Below, piece after piece: positions 7,103-15,760 of a stretch of 64,000 bases of DNA. The position numbers were made by a program, and so were the translations under genes. Position 1 is the stretch's first letter. Every line of letters begins with the position of its first letter. The notes beneath the pieces were generated by a model that did no database searches, was not told the origin of the DNA, and worked only from the letters and a program-made list of their open reading frames with translations. The stretch is from positions 310,001 to 374,000 of the forward strand of contig JACJYL010000001.1 of the NCBI GenBank assembly GCA_020636105.1. Reading direction: 5' to 3'. The DNA is from Lewinellaceae bacterium. Its GTDB lineage: Bacteria > Bacteroidota > Bacteroidia > Chitinophagales > Saprospiraceae.

Positions 7103-8530
7103 TTATTTTTCATTCAGGCTTAATTTGATCTTTTTTTCCAGATCAGCTACCGTGTCTTTTAGTATAGCATCGGTCTCCATAAGGTCCTGCACTGTTTTGC
7201 AGGAGTGGATAACGGTACTGTGGTCGCGCCCTCCGAAGTTTTCGCCAATGGCTTTGAGTGACTTGCCGGTTAGTTTTTTGGTCAGGTACATCGAAAGTTG
7301 ACGAGCGATGACCACCTGGCGCTTCCGGGTCTTCCCGTGGAGTTTTTCAACAGAAACATCGAAATGATCAGCCACGAGCGACTGGATGAATTCAACCGTA
7401 ATTTCCTTATTGATATGCTTGACAAAGTTTTTGATCACTTCTTTAGTGAGATCCAGATCAATTTCCCTGCGGTTTAGGGAAGATTGTGCGATCAGTGAAA
7501 CCAAAACTCCTTCCAGCTCACGAATATTGTTTTTGATATTATAACAAATGAATTCGGTGATATCCTGGGGGAGATCAACTCCTTCCTGCGACATCTTTGA
7601 TTCAAAGATGGCCATCCTTGTTTCCAGGTCGGGTGCCTGTAGGTCGGCGGACAATCCCCATTTAAATCTGGAGATGAGCCTTTCTTCCATGCCGTTGAGG
7701 TCCTTTGGTGGACGATCGGAAGTCAGGATAATTTGCTTGTTGTTTTGATGGAGCTGGTTGAACACATGGAAGAAAATTTCCTGGGTCTTGGTACGGTTGG
7801 CCAAAAACTGTATGTCATCAACGATGAGCACATCCATCAGTTGGTAATAAGTTACCAGGTCGTTCACTGCATTATTCTTAATGGACTGGATGATCTGGTT
7901 GGTAAACTTTTCTGTTGAAACGTACAGAATATTTTTATCCGGCCATCTTTCCATGACTTCATTTCCAATTGCCTGGGCAAGGTGGGTTTTGCCAAGACCA
8001 ACATCGCCAAAAATGACCAGTGGGTTGAAAGAGGTTTTTCCCGGATTTTTGGCAATGGCCAATCCGGCAGAGCGTGCCAGGCGATTGCAATCTCCTTCAA
8101 TATAATTTTCGAAAAGGTAGCTAGGGTTGAGCCGGGGTTCAACTTTTACTTTTTTTATACCCGGAATAATAAAGGGATTTTTAATATTCTCAGTGTCCAC
8201 CATTCCCGGTGTGTAGGTGCTATCAGTGGTCTGGCCATTCTTTGATATCGGTGCTGCAGTGGCCGACACAGAAGAGCGGTTGGTGAGAATCTGATACTCC
8301 AGCTTGGCTTTACTTCCTAGTTCTTTGCGAATAGAAGTTCTCAACAGAGAAACATAGTGCTCTTCGAGCCACTCATAAAAGAACCGGTTAGGAACCTGGA
8401 TGGTTAAGGAATTATCTTCAAGACGGACGGGTTTGATCGGCTCAAACCAAGTCTTGAAACTGCGTCCATTCACATTTTTGCGAATATTTTGCAGACACCT
8501 ATCCCACACTGAAGTATGATCAATTACCAT
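7103..8530 (-). CDS. dnaA: Chromosomal replication initiator DnaA
   Basis: DnaA binds DnaA boxes at the origin and opens the duplex. The 475-residue protein has domain I, a short linker, an AAA+ core with Walker A GDVGLGKT (residues about 175-182) and Walker B LIVDDIQF (about 235-242), and the C-terminal box-binding helix GRDHSTVIHSCKTV. The ATG at 8530 gives MVIDHTSVWDRCLQ, matching the family start; the frame is open eight codons further up. No DnaA boxes were seen next to the gene. The nearest cluster is about 22 kb away at 30.4 kb. The gene is divergent from the export operon at 8867. Confidence 0.98.
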   Translation of the reverse strand: MVIDHTSVWDRCLQNIRKNVNGRSFKTWFEPIKPVRLEDNSLTIQVPNRFFYEWLEEHYVSLLRTSIRKELGSKAKLEYQILTNRSSVSATAAPISKNGQTTDSTYTPGMVDTENIKNPFIIPGIKKVKVEPRLNPSYLFENYIEGDCNRLARSAGLAIAKNPGKTSFNPLVIFGDVGLGKTHLAQAIGNEVMERWPDKNILYVSTEKFTNQIIQSIKNNAVNDLVTYYQLMDVLIVDDIQFLANRTKTQEIFFHVFNQLHQNNKQIILTSDRPPKDLNGMEERLISRFKWGLSADLQAPDLETRMAIFESKMSQEGVDLPQDITEFICYNIKNNIRELEGVLVSLIAQSSLNRREIDLDLTKEVIKNFVKHINKEITVEFIQSLVADHFDVSVEKLHGKTRKRQVVIARQLSMYLTKKLTGKSLKAIGENFGGRDHSTVIHSCKTVQDLMETDAILKDTVADLEKKIKLSLNEK

Positions 8531-8703
8531 GCAGCAGTAAATTAATAGGGCCAAAGGCCTTGTTAAACAAAAATCAGTTGTAAAAGTATAAGTATCAGTG
8601 AGTTAGACTCAGTAGGGGGTGAAAAGGCAATCAGAAGAATACTGTAAGTAAATGGGCTGTAATTCAGCTTTTACCAGCTTCATTTTCTCTTTAGCCGGAT
8701 TGC

Positions 8704-8717
8704 AAAGTTGCAACTTT
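8704..8717. promoter_or_regulatory. 14-bp perfect palindrome in the dnaA/macA divergent region
   Basis: AAAGTTGCAACTTT is a perfect palindrome about 175 bases upstream of dnaA and 150 bases upstream of the export operon. It could be an operator for either gene. The rest of the 336-base gap (8531-8866) is AT-rich; I see no small ORF, DnaA box or clear consensus promoter in it. Confidence 0.35.
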
Positions 8718-8866
8718 TTTCCGACTTCAGAAGGGCTATTGGATTTATTTTTTATATTTTTTTTTCTTTAATAACTAAACGCTTCACCTCGAATTGTTTT
8801 TGTTGATTTTTTCCTTTTTTTGGCATTAATTAATTACTTTGGTGTTTCAAACGTAATCAAAAATCT

Positions 8867-10261
8867 ATGAAAGCCAGATCCCGATATTTTTATCTTGGAG
8901 GATTTCTGCTCCTCCTTGTCGTAGCGTATTTTTTCTTCAGAAGTGAAAATAAAGAGCAAGACTCCGATATTTTTACGACCGTAAGCCAGGGTGAATTTTA
9001 TATTTCAGTGAGTGGAACAGGGGAATTGAAAGCTAAAAATTCGGTCAAGATTCGTGCCCCCCAGGGCATGCGTCCTGCAGGGATATACGAAACCACTCTT
9101 TCTGACCTTGTACCAGAAGGAACCATTGTGAGTGAAGGTCAATATGTGGGTTCACTTGACCGGACGGAAATTTCAAACAAAATGAGTACTGTTCGGTCGG
9201 AGATCGAAAAAATAGAGACTCAGCTGGAACAGGCGAAGATCGATACGGCCATTGAAATGCGTGCCCTGCGCGACCAGCTGGTAAACCTCAATTTTAGCAA
9301 AAAAGAGAAAATGTTACTCGTTGAACAAAATAAGTACGAGGCGCATTCTGTTATCCGTCAAACAGAACTTGACCTCGAAAAAATAGAAAGAGATTATTCA
9401 CAGCTTGAGCAAAAATATGTCTTAAAGGAGCAACAAACCGTAGCTAAAATCAGGGAAATCAATGCGTTGCTCAGACAAAATCAGCAAAAATTTGACACTT
9501 TTGTTGAATTGTCCGATGAATTTTCCATTTCTGCCCCCACCTCGGGCATGGTCATTTATGCACGGACCTGGAATGGTAAAAAAGAACCTGGCTCAAGAAT
9601 TTCTGCCTGGGATCCTGTGGTGGCTGAGTTGCCTGACCTCACTGACATGATCTCCAAGACCTATGTCAATGAAGTGGATATCAGTAAAGTAAAACCGGGG
9701 CAGGAAGTCAAAGTCAAAGTGGATGCTTTCCCGGAAGAAAATTATTCCGGGGTGGTGTTGACCGTGGCGAATATCGGGGAACAATTACGTGGATACGATT
9801 CCAAAGTTTTTGAAGTGGTCATTCAGATCAATGAATCTGATACGATTATGAGGCCAGCCATGACGACGAGCAATGAAATCATTACCGATACCTTTCATAA
9901 TGTAATGTTTGTCCCACTGGAATGCCTTCAGACGGATTCTCTCTCTTTTGTTTACCTGAAACAAAAAGGAGAGACGGTTAAAAAAGAAGTGATCACCGGC
10001 CTCAGTAATGATAACCAGATTATTATTGAACAAGGAATCGAACCCGGCGATCAGGTATTTTTGAGCATTCCAAAAAATAATACTGACCTTAGATTTATTC
10101 CCATAGATCCTGAAATTAAAAAAGAGATTCTTCGCAAACAGGAAGAAGCCAAAAAGGAAAGGGAGGCTCGATCCCAGGCCCGAAGGGATAAGATCAAGAA
10201 CATCGATTTACCTTCCAACTCGGGCAGGGGTGATGATGGGATGTTTATCATTATTGAATAA
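8867..10261 (+). CDS. Periplasmic adaptor (membrane fusion protein, HlyD/MacA-like)
   Basis: This is the adaptor that bridges an inner-membrane transporter and a TolC-type outer-membrane channel. The 464-residue protein has one N-terminal membrane helix (FYLGGFLLLLVVAYFFF), a biotinyl-lipoyl-like strand, a long coiled coil at about residues 100-215 rich in E, K and Q, then beta-barrel and membrane-proximal domains, and a charged C-terminal tail (KKEILRKQEEAKKEREARSQ). It is followed six bases later by a MacB-type permease and then a TolC homologue, so the three form one export operon. The substrate is unknown. Confidence 0.92.
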   Translation: MKARSRYFYLGGFLLLLVVAYFFFRSENKEQDSDIFTTVSQGEFYISVSGTGELKAKNSVKIRAPQGMRPAGIYETTLSDLVPEGTIVSEGQYVGSLDRTEISNKMSTVRSEIEKIETQLEQAKIDTAIEMRALRDQLVNLNFSKKEKMLLVEQNKYEAHSVIRQTELDLEKIERDYSQLEQKYVLKEQQTVAKIREINALLRQNQQKFDTFVELSDEFSISAPTSGMVIYARTWNGKKEPGSRISAWDPVVAELPDLTDMISKTYVNEVDISKVKPGQEVKVKVDAFPEENYSGVVLTVANIGEQLRGYDSKVFEVVIQINESDTIMRPAMTTSNEIITDTFHNVMFVPLECLQTDSLSFVYLKQKGETVKKEVITGLSNDNQIIIEQGIEPGDQVFLSIPKNNTDLRFIPIDPEIKKEILRKQEEAKKEREARSQARRDKIKNIDLPSNSGRGDDGMFIIIE

Positions 10262-10267
10262 CCGGCT

Positions 10268-11590
10268 ATGTTGCAAAAAATATCATTTAACCTATCCCTG
10301 GCCTTCGAAAGTGTGCTCAGTAATAAATTGAGATCCATATTAACGGCTTTGGGTATCATTTTTGGCGTCGGAGCCGTTATTGCCATGCTGGCTATCGGTA
10401 CTGGTGCAAGGCAGTCCATCCTGGATCAGATGAAATTGATTGGTACCAATAATATTGTCATAAAATCAGTTTCCACAAGCCCTGAAGACGGAGAAAGTAC
10501 AGGTGAAAATAATGGGCAGGAGGAAGAAAAGAAGAAGTGGTCTCCCGGCCTGAACCTTCAAGATGTTCTGGCTATCCGGGAAGTGTTACCGAATGTGGAT
10601 CTGGTGAGTTCGGAAATTGTCATTCCAACAACTATCATTCAATCTGCCCGTTTGGAAAAGGCGAAATGTGTTGGGGTGAATAATGATTTCTTCAAAATGA
10701 GTCGCTTAAACCTGGAATCCGGCCAATATTTTCATGAGGTTCACATGGAGATGGGGAAATCAGTTTGCATTATTGGCAAAAATATCCAGTTGAAATTTTT
10801 CGGAACGGTGGATCCTATTGGTCAAATGATAAAATGCGGGAACACCTGGCTTAAGATAATCGGGGTCATTGAAAAAAGAAGCACCAGCAAAGCCAGCCTG
10901 GAAAGTCTCGGCATCCGTGATTATAATTCGGATGTTTATGTTCCGGTAAAAACGGCTCTTTTGAGATTCCAAAACAGGGGGATGCTCACCGAAGAGAATA
11001 TTGGTAACCGAGGTGACGAGGAACAAACAACGGAGAACTACCATCAGCTGGATCGGATTGTGGTCCGTGTTAAAGAATCGAATACGATGAGGGCTTCCGC
11101 CGAAATCGTTGCCCGATTGCTGACCCGCAGACACCAGCAGGTCATTGATTTTGAAGTGGAAGTCCCGGAGTTATTGCTGGAACAGCAGCAGAAAACTCAG
11201 GATATTTTTAACATGGTACTCGCGGCCATCGCGGGAATTTCCCTGGTGGTGGGAGGGATCGGGATTATGAATATAATGCTGGCCTCCGTTCTGGAAAGGA
11301 TCAAAGAAATTGGTGTGAGACGTTCCATGGGGGCACTCAAGACCGACATCATCCAGCAGTTCCTGTTTGAAGCCGTAATCATTAGTGTGATCGGCGGATT
11401 ATTGGGTATTCTCCTGGGGTTTGTGGCTTCAGGGATTATTGCCCATTCAGCCGGTATTCCGTCTATCGTTTCGGCATGGTCTATTCTGCTGTCGGCCGGT
11501 GTGGCGATCATCGTTGGATTGGTTTTTGGCATTTTTCCAGCCCGGAAAGCTGCAGAGCAGGATCCTATAAAGGCTTTGCGTTCAGATTGA
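10268..11590 (+). CDS. MacB-type ABC transporter permease (FtsX fold, no ATPase domain)
   Basis: The protein has the MacB topology: an N-terminal membrane helix (LRSILTALGIIFGVGAVIAML), a large periplasmic domain (residues about 55-310) and three C-terminal helices with the FtsX-family stretch VLERIKEIGVRRSMGALKTD. It is 440 residues long and begins directly with the permease, so the nucleotide-binding domain fused in E. coli MacB is absent. No ATPase gene lies in the operon, so it must be encoded elsewhere. It probably couples with the adaptor upstream and TolC protein downstream for export of a peptide, lipid or drug. Confidence 0.93.
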   Translation: MLQKISFNLSLAFESVLSNKLRSILTALGIIFGVGAVIAMLAIGTGARQSILDQMKLIGTNNIVIKSVSTSPEDGESTGENNGQEEEKKKWSPGLNLQDVLAIREVLPNVDLVSSEIVIPTTIIQSARLEKAKCVGVNNDFFKMSRLNLESGQYFHEVHMEMGKSVCIIGKNIQLKFFGTVDPIGQMIKCGNTWLKIIGVIEKRSTSKASLESLGIRDYNSDVYVPVKTALLRFQNRGMLTEENIGNRGDEEQTTENYHQLDRIVVRVKESNTMRASAEIVARLLTRRHQQVIDFEVEVPELLLEQQQKTQDIFNMVLAAIAGISLVVGGIGIMNIMLASVLERIKEIGVRRSMGALKTDIIQQFLFEAVIISVIGGLLGILLGFVASGIIAHSAGIPSIVSAWSILLSAGVAIIVGLVFGIFPARKAAEQDPIKALRSD

Positions 11591-11654
11591 TGGGCGATTA
11601 TTTAATCAAACAGGAACATGTCGCTATGTTAAAGTAACTGAAATTGAACTAAAA

Positions 11655-13127
11655 ATGAAAATAAAAACGCTCGCTTTTTTGATAAGTCTGTTGATGTCCT
11701 GCTCTTTAATTGGACAGACAGATACACTTAGCCTGAGCCTGATGCAAACCATTAAAATAGCTCAGCGGGACGGAATCGATTTGAGGTTTGCTGATGTATC
11801 TTTTCAAAATAACTACTGGCAATATCAGGCATTTCTGGCCAAATTAAGGCCTCAGCTCAATCTTCGGGGTGAAATTCCCAATATCAATCGCAGTATCGAA
11901 CCAATTATTCTGCCCGACGGCACGGAGGCTTTTATCAACAGATCATTGATGTCCAATTCGGCGCGGATCAACCTGCAGCAATCTATCCCTCTGACAGGAG
12001 GCCAGATTTTTGCCCAGACAGGATTGAGGCGTATCGATTTGTTTTCGGCCGTTAACAATACAAACATCTCCTATTTGTCGACACCGGTTTCGGTCGGTTT
12101 TGTCCAGCCGATTTTTGGATTCAACTCCCTAAAATGGGAAAAGAGGATCGCACCCCTTCAATATGAAGAATCAATCAAAAAATACTCTGAGGATTTTGAA
12201 AAAATTGCCTATGACGCGACGGGGTATTTTTTTGAAGTGTTGATCGCTCAATTGAATTTACAGGCTGCCTACCGCGACAAGGCGAATGCAGATACCTTAT
12301 ATGTCATTTCAAAAGGCAGGTACGATGTTGGTAAAATTGCCGAAACCGAGGTGATGCAGATGGAGCTTCAGGCGATGCGCGCCAACACAACCCTTTCTGA
12401 AAGTATTTTGAACCTTCAAACGGCAACGGAAAGGCTACGGAATTTTATGGGAATTCAACAGGAAGTGGCTTTTAAACTGGTACCTCCCGAAGATATTCCA
12501 ACTTTTGAGACCGATGCAACGGAAGCCCTGGAACTGGCTAACCGTAACCGGGCAAACGCCCTGGCGCGTCAGCGGCGGATGCTCGAAGCCGAAAGAACCC
12601 TTGCCCAGGCACGGGCAAATACAAGGCCTAGTTTTGACCTTTATGCTTCCTTTGGGTTATCGCAAACGGCCAATAACCTCGAGGAGGTTTATCGTAAGCC
12701 ACTGGACCAGGAGGTCTTTACCCTTGGTTTTGATATTCCTATTGCAGACTGGGGTAAATCCAATGCCGCCAAACAAATTGCCAAAGCCAACGCCGAGTTA
12801 GTCCGGTTGCAGGTCGAGCAGGATGCGGTAAACTTCGAACGGGAAGTACTGGTGCGTGTGCAGCAATTTAAATTGGTTAAGGATCAGGTGAATTTGGCGA
12901 AAAGGTCTTATGATCTGGCACAAAGACGCCTGGATATTACACAGAAACGTTACCTGATTGGAAAGATTGGCCCCACAGACCTCAACCTCGCTATTACTGA
13001 AGAATCTTCTGCCCGGCGTTCTTATTACAGCGCGCTGAGCAGCTACTGGCTGGCTCATTATTATCTTCGGGGCCTGACGCTCTACGATTTTGAAAATGGT
13101 GTATCATTGGTAAAAGAAACCAAATAA
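11655..13127 (+). CDS. TolC-family outer-membrane efflux protein
   Basis: The 490-residue protein starts with a signal peptide (MKIKTLAFLISLLMSCSLIG) and has two outer-membrane efflux repeats with long alpha-helical segments (around residues 155-260 and 290-460, rich in A, L, Q, R and E) that form the periplasmic tunnel. It is the third gene of the adaptor-permease-channel operon, 64 bases after the permease. A role as the outer-membrane exit duct is well supported by family; the cargo is not known. Confidence 0.93.
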   Translation: MKIKTLAFLISLLMSCSLIGQTDTLSLSLMQTIKIAQRDGIDLRFADVSFQNNYWQYQAFLAKLRPQLNLRGEIPNINRSIEPIILPDGTEAFINRSLMSNSARINLQQSIPLTGGQIFAQTGLRRIDLFSAVNNTNISYLSTPVSVGFVQPIFGFNSLKWEKRIAPLQYEESIKKYSEDFEKIAYDATGYFFEVLIAQLNLQAAYRDKANADTLYVISKGRYDVGKIAETEVMQMELQAMRANTTLSESILNLQTATERLRNFMGIQQEVAFKLVPPEDIPTFETDATEALELANRNRANALARQRRMLEAERTLAQARANTRPSFDLYASFGLSQTANNLEEVYRKPLDQEVFTLGFDIPIADWGKSNAAKQIAKANAELVRLQVEQDAVNFEREVLVRVQQFKLVKDQVNLAKRSYDLAQRRLDITQKRYLIGKIGPTDLNLAITEESSARRSYYSALSSYWLAHYYLRGLTLYDFENGVSLVKETK

Positions 13128-13178
13128 ATCCGCAAACCCGACGAACATCCGAAAATCATAGTATCAAAAAGTCAAACA

Positions 13179-13646
13179 TCAATCCTCCGCTTCGATGACA
13201 TAGGAATGTTTAATTTCTTTCATGACGAATGAACTTTTCACATTGCCTATGTTTTCCAGTCCAGCCAGTTTTTTGGTGATGAAGAGCTGGTAGTTTTCGA
13301 TGTCTTTGGTATTGACCTTGAGCATGTAATCGTAATGGCCGGCGATGTGATAACATTCCTGTACCTCAGATAATTGGGCTACCTCCCTTTCAAATTTTTC
13401 CAGGAAATCTTTGGCATGTTCTTTAAGCGAAACATTGCAATAGGCGGTTAGGGTTTTACCGAGGGCTTTTTTATCCACGATGGCGATAACCCGTTGGATA
13501 GTCCCGTTGTTTTTTAACTTTCGTATACGTTCGAAAATGGGGGTGACGCTCATGCCTAGCCTGGAAGCAATTTCCTTATTCGTATAATCGGCATTCTCCT
13601 GGAGCATCTGGAGTATTCTTTTGTCAGTAGGATCTATATTTGACAT
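13179..13646 (-). CDS. Lrp/AsnC-family transcriptional regulator
   Basis: The 155-residue product has the standard Lrp layout: an N-terminal winged helix-turn-helix (NKEIASRLGMSVTPIFERIR) and a C-terminal RAM ligand-binding domain. Lrp proteins sense amino acids, often leucine or methionine. It is divergent from the Cys/Met-metabolism PLP enzyme at 13793 with a 146-base AT-rich gap between them, so it very likely controls that gene and possibly the ilv genes further on. The TolC gene converges on it. Confidence 0.95.
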   Translation of the reverse strand: MSNIDPTDKRILQMLQENADYTNKEIASRLGMSVTPIFERIRKLKNNGTIQRVIAIVDKKALGKTLTAYCNVSLKEHAKDFLEKFEREVAQLSEVQECYHIAGHYDYMLKVNTKDIENYQLFITKKLAGLENIGNVKSSFVMKEIKHSYVIEAED

Positions 13647-13792
13647 CTAGATTTTTTTTCTGTTCAACCATTAAAAAAAAATGAGTTTAAGTTGTTTTTT
13701 CCTTAAGTCGCATAATAATAAGAAATAAAAACTGCTTGATTGTAAATTGTAGATTTAAAATTTAAAATATAGTAATTTTATAGAAAAAAGAT

Positions 13793-15073
13793 ATGGATAA
13801 GCGTAAAAAATTTCAACCTGAAAGTCTGATGATGTCTTATGGTTATAAACCTGAATTGTCTGAGGGGGCGATTAAAGTTCCGGTTTTTCAGACGTCCACT
13901 TATTGTTTTAAGACCGCAGAAGAAGGAAAAGCTTTTTTTGAGGTGGCATTAGGGAAACGTGAACAAAGGAAGGGCGAAGAAGTTGGTCTGATATACAGCC
14001 GCCTGAACAATCCCAATATGGAAATTTTGGAAAACCGACTTTGTTTGTGGGATAAAGCAGATGATTGTGCGGTTTTTGATAGCGGGATGGCGGCCATTTC
14101 TACGGTTTTACTCGAGTTTTTAAGACCTGGTGATGTATTGCTCTATAACAAGCCCTTATATGGAGGAACGGTTCATTTTATCGAGCATATATTGGTTTCC
14201 ATGCATGTCACGGTAGTTGCGTTCCATGCCTGGGATGACCTCGAAGACGTAAAACAACAACTAATTGCTGATGGGCTGGCAGATAAGTTGAAGATGATTT
14301 ACGTGGAAACTCCGGCAAATCCTACCAATCACCTCGTTGATATTGGGGGATTGCGGGAAATGGCTGATGCGTTGTCCACTAAGGAAAGACAAGTAATTTT
14401 GGGGGTTGACAACACCTATCTTGGTCCGTTATGGCAACACCCTTTGCAAGTCGGGGCTGATCTGGTTATTTATTCTGCCACCAAATTTATCGCCGGACAC
14501 AGTGACCTGATTGCCGGGGCTGTACTTGGAAGCAGAGACCTGATGCGTCGGGTAAAAACATTGCGTACCTTCCTGGGTAATATGGCTTCTCCATACACCA
14601 GCTGGTTGATGTTAAGAAGTTTGGAAACCCTTAAGATCAGGATGGAGAAACAGGCCGAAAATGCTAAAAAGGTAGCTGATTTTCTCAGGAATCATCCTAA
14701 GGTAGAAAAGGTATATTACATTGGTTTTCTCAAAGAAGAAGATCCTAAATCGTATCAAATTTTTAAGCGTCAGTGTAGTTCAGCGGGATCGATGCTGGCC
14801 TTTGATGTAGTAGGGGGCGAAAAAGAAGCTTTCATTTTTCTTAATAACCTGCAATTGATGAAACTGGCCGTCAGTCTTGGCAGTACAGAATCACTGGCAG
14901 AACATCCCGCCACCATGACACACTCAGAGATGGAGGATGAAGTGAAAAACAAACTTTTTATTACAGGAAAATTGGTAAGGATCTCTGTCGGCATTGAAAA
15001 TGCAGATGACCTGATCACCGATATCAGAGAAGCTTTAGATAAAGTTCCTATGCTGGTGGGAACTGAATATTAG
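13793..15073 (+). CDS. Cys/Met-metabolism PLP-dependent enzyme (cystathionine gamma-synthase/lyase family)
   Basis: This is a fold-type I PLP enzyme of 426 residues. The PLP lysine is Lys231 in SATKFIAGHSD; Tyr68 and Arg70 (YSRLNNP), Tyr123 (LYGGT) and Asp206 (GVDNT) are the usual cofactor ligands. The position that is Cys in methionine gamma-lyases (LYGCT) is Gly here, which favours a cystathionine synthase or lyase role over methionine gamma-lyase. The exact reaction cannot be told from sequence. It is divergent from an Lrp-type regulator and converges on the ilv operon. Confidence 0.9.
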   Translation: MDKRKKFQPESLMMSYGYKPELSEGAIKVPVFQTSTYCFKTAEEGKAFFEVALGKREQRKGEEVGLIYSRLNNPNMEILENRLCLWDKADDCAVFDSGMAAISTVLLEFLRPGDVLLYNKPLYGGTVHFIEHILVSMHVTVVAFHAWDDLEDVKQQLIADGLADKLKMIYVETPANPTNHLVDIGGLREMADALSTKERQVILGVDNTYLGPLWQHPLQVGADLVIYSATKFIAGHSDLIAGAVLGSRDLMRRVKTLRTFLGNMASPYTSWLMLRSLETLKIRMEKQAENAKKVADFLRNHPKVEKVYYIGFLKEEDPKSYQIFKRQCSSAGSMLAFDVVGGEKEAFIFLNNLQLMKLAVSLGSTESLAEHPATMTHSEMEDEVKNKLFITGKLVRISVGIENADDLITDIREALDKVPMLVGTEY

Positions 15074-15086
15074 TTACTTGTTGCTC

Positions 15087-15129
15087 CTCGATACTCGTTG
15101 CTGGTTTTTTACCGGCAGTGAGTATCGAG
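15087..15129. terminator. Long hairpin between convergent genes
   Basis: CTCGATACTC (15087-15096) pairs perfectly with GAGTATCGAG (15120-15129), and the inner GCTGGT/ACCGGC extends the stem around a T-rich loop. It sits between the + strand PLP enzyme and minus-strand ilvN. It lacks a clean T-run, so it may be a Rho-assisted terminator or a palindromic repeat rather than a classical intrinsic terminator. Confidence 0.5.
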
Positions 15130-15146
15130 TATCGGGTAGCCATCGG

Positions 15147-15683
15147 TCAGATTCCCTGGGCTTTTTTTAATTCCTGCAAATATTCATTGAGTTTTTCCAT
15201 AGGTTTGGCAACGGCAACTCTTCCTGACCGAACGAATTCGTAGATTCCGATCTTTTTAAACTCATCCAGCAGTGCTTCTGTTTCATCCGGATGGCCTGTT
15301 TTTTCGATCACCACGTATTGGGGTTCAATTACCAGTACCCGTGCATTGTGAGCCCTGATCATTCTTTCAACAGAATTTCCGTTCATAAAAACTTCCGTGG
15401 GCACTTTGTACAAAGCAATCTCCTGGTAGACGATCTCATCAGGTTCGTAATAAAACGCCTTGAGCACATCTATTTGTTTCTCCAACTGGGCCACCAGTTT
15501 TTTTACCATTATTTCGTCCACCATAATAACAATGGTAAATCGGTGGATATCCGGCATGGATGACTTGGAGGTGGTAAGGCTCATAATGCCGATATGTCTG
15601 CGGCTAAAAACTGAAACTACCCTGGCCAGTAAACCTGTCTGGTTTTCTGTAAAAACGGTTATCGTATATTTTTTTTCCTCCAT
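15147..15683 (-). CDS. ilvN: Acetolactate synthase small (regulatory) subunit
   Basis: The 178-residue protein starts with an ACT domain (TITVFTENQTGLLARVVSVF, with IGIMSLT following) and has the second, C-terminal regulatory domain, giving the long IlvH-type architecture. It binds valine for feedback control and stimulates the catalytic subunit. It lies 77 bases downstream of ilvB on the same strand and is the last gene of ilvD-ilvB-ilvN. ilvC does not follow. Confidence 0.96.
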   Translation of the reverse strand: MEEKKYTITVFTENQTGLLARVVSVFSRRHIGIMSLTTSKSSMPDIHRFTIVIMVDEIMVKKLVAQLEKQIDVLKAFYYEPDEIVYQEIALYKVPTEVFMNGNSVERMIRAHNARVLVIEPQYVVIEKTGHPDETEALLDEFKKIGIYEFVRSGRVAVAKPMEKLNEYLQELKKAQGI

Positions 15684-15760
15684 TTTCTATTTTTTTGATA
15701 ATCTGTTTGGGTATAAATGATCTTTATTTAATTCGATAATAAAAAACCTGAACGGTATGA

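Noticed and set aside
8531..8866. Origin next to dnaA
   Set aside because: No TTATCCACA or close variant was seen in the gap; the boxes at 30.4 kb are a far better candidate.
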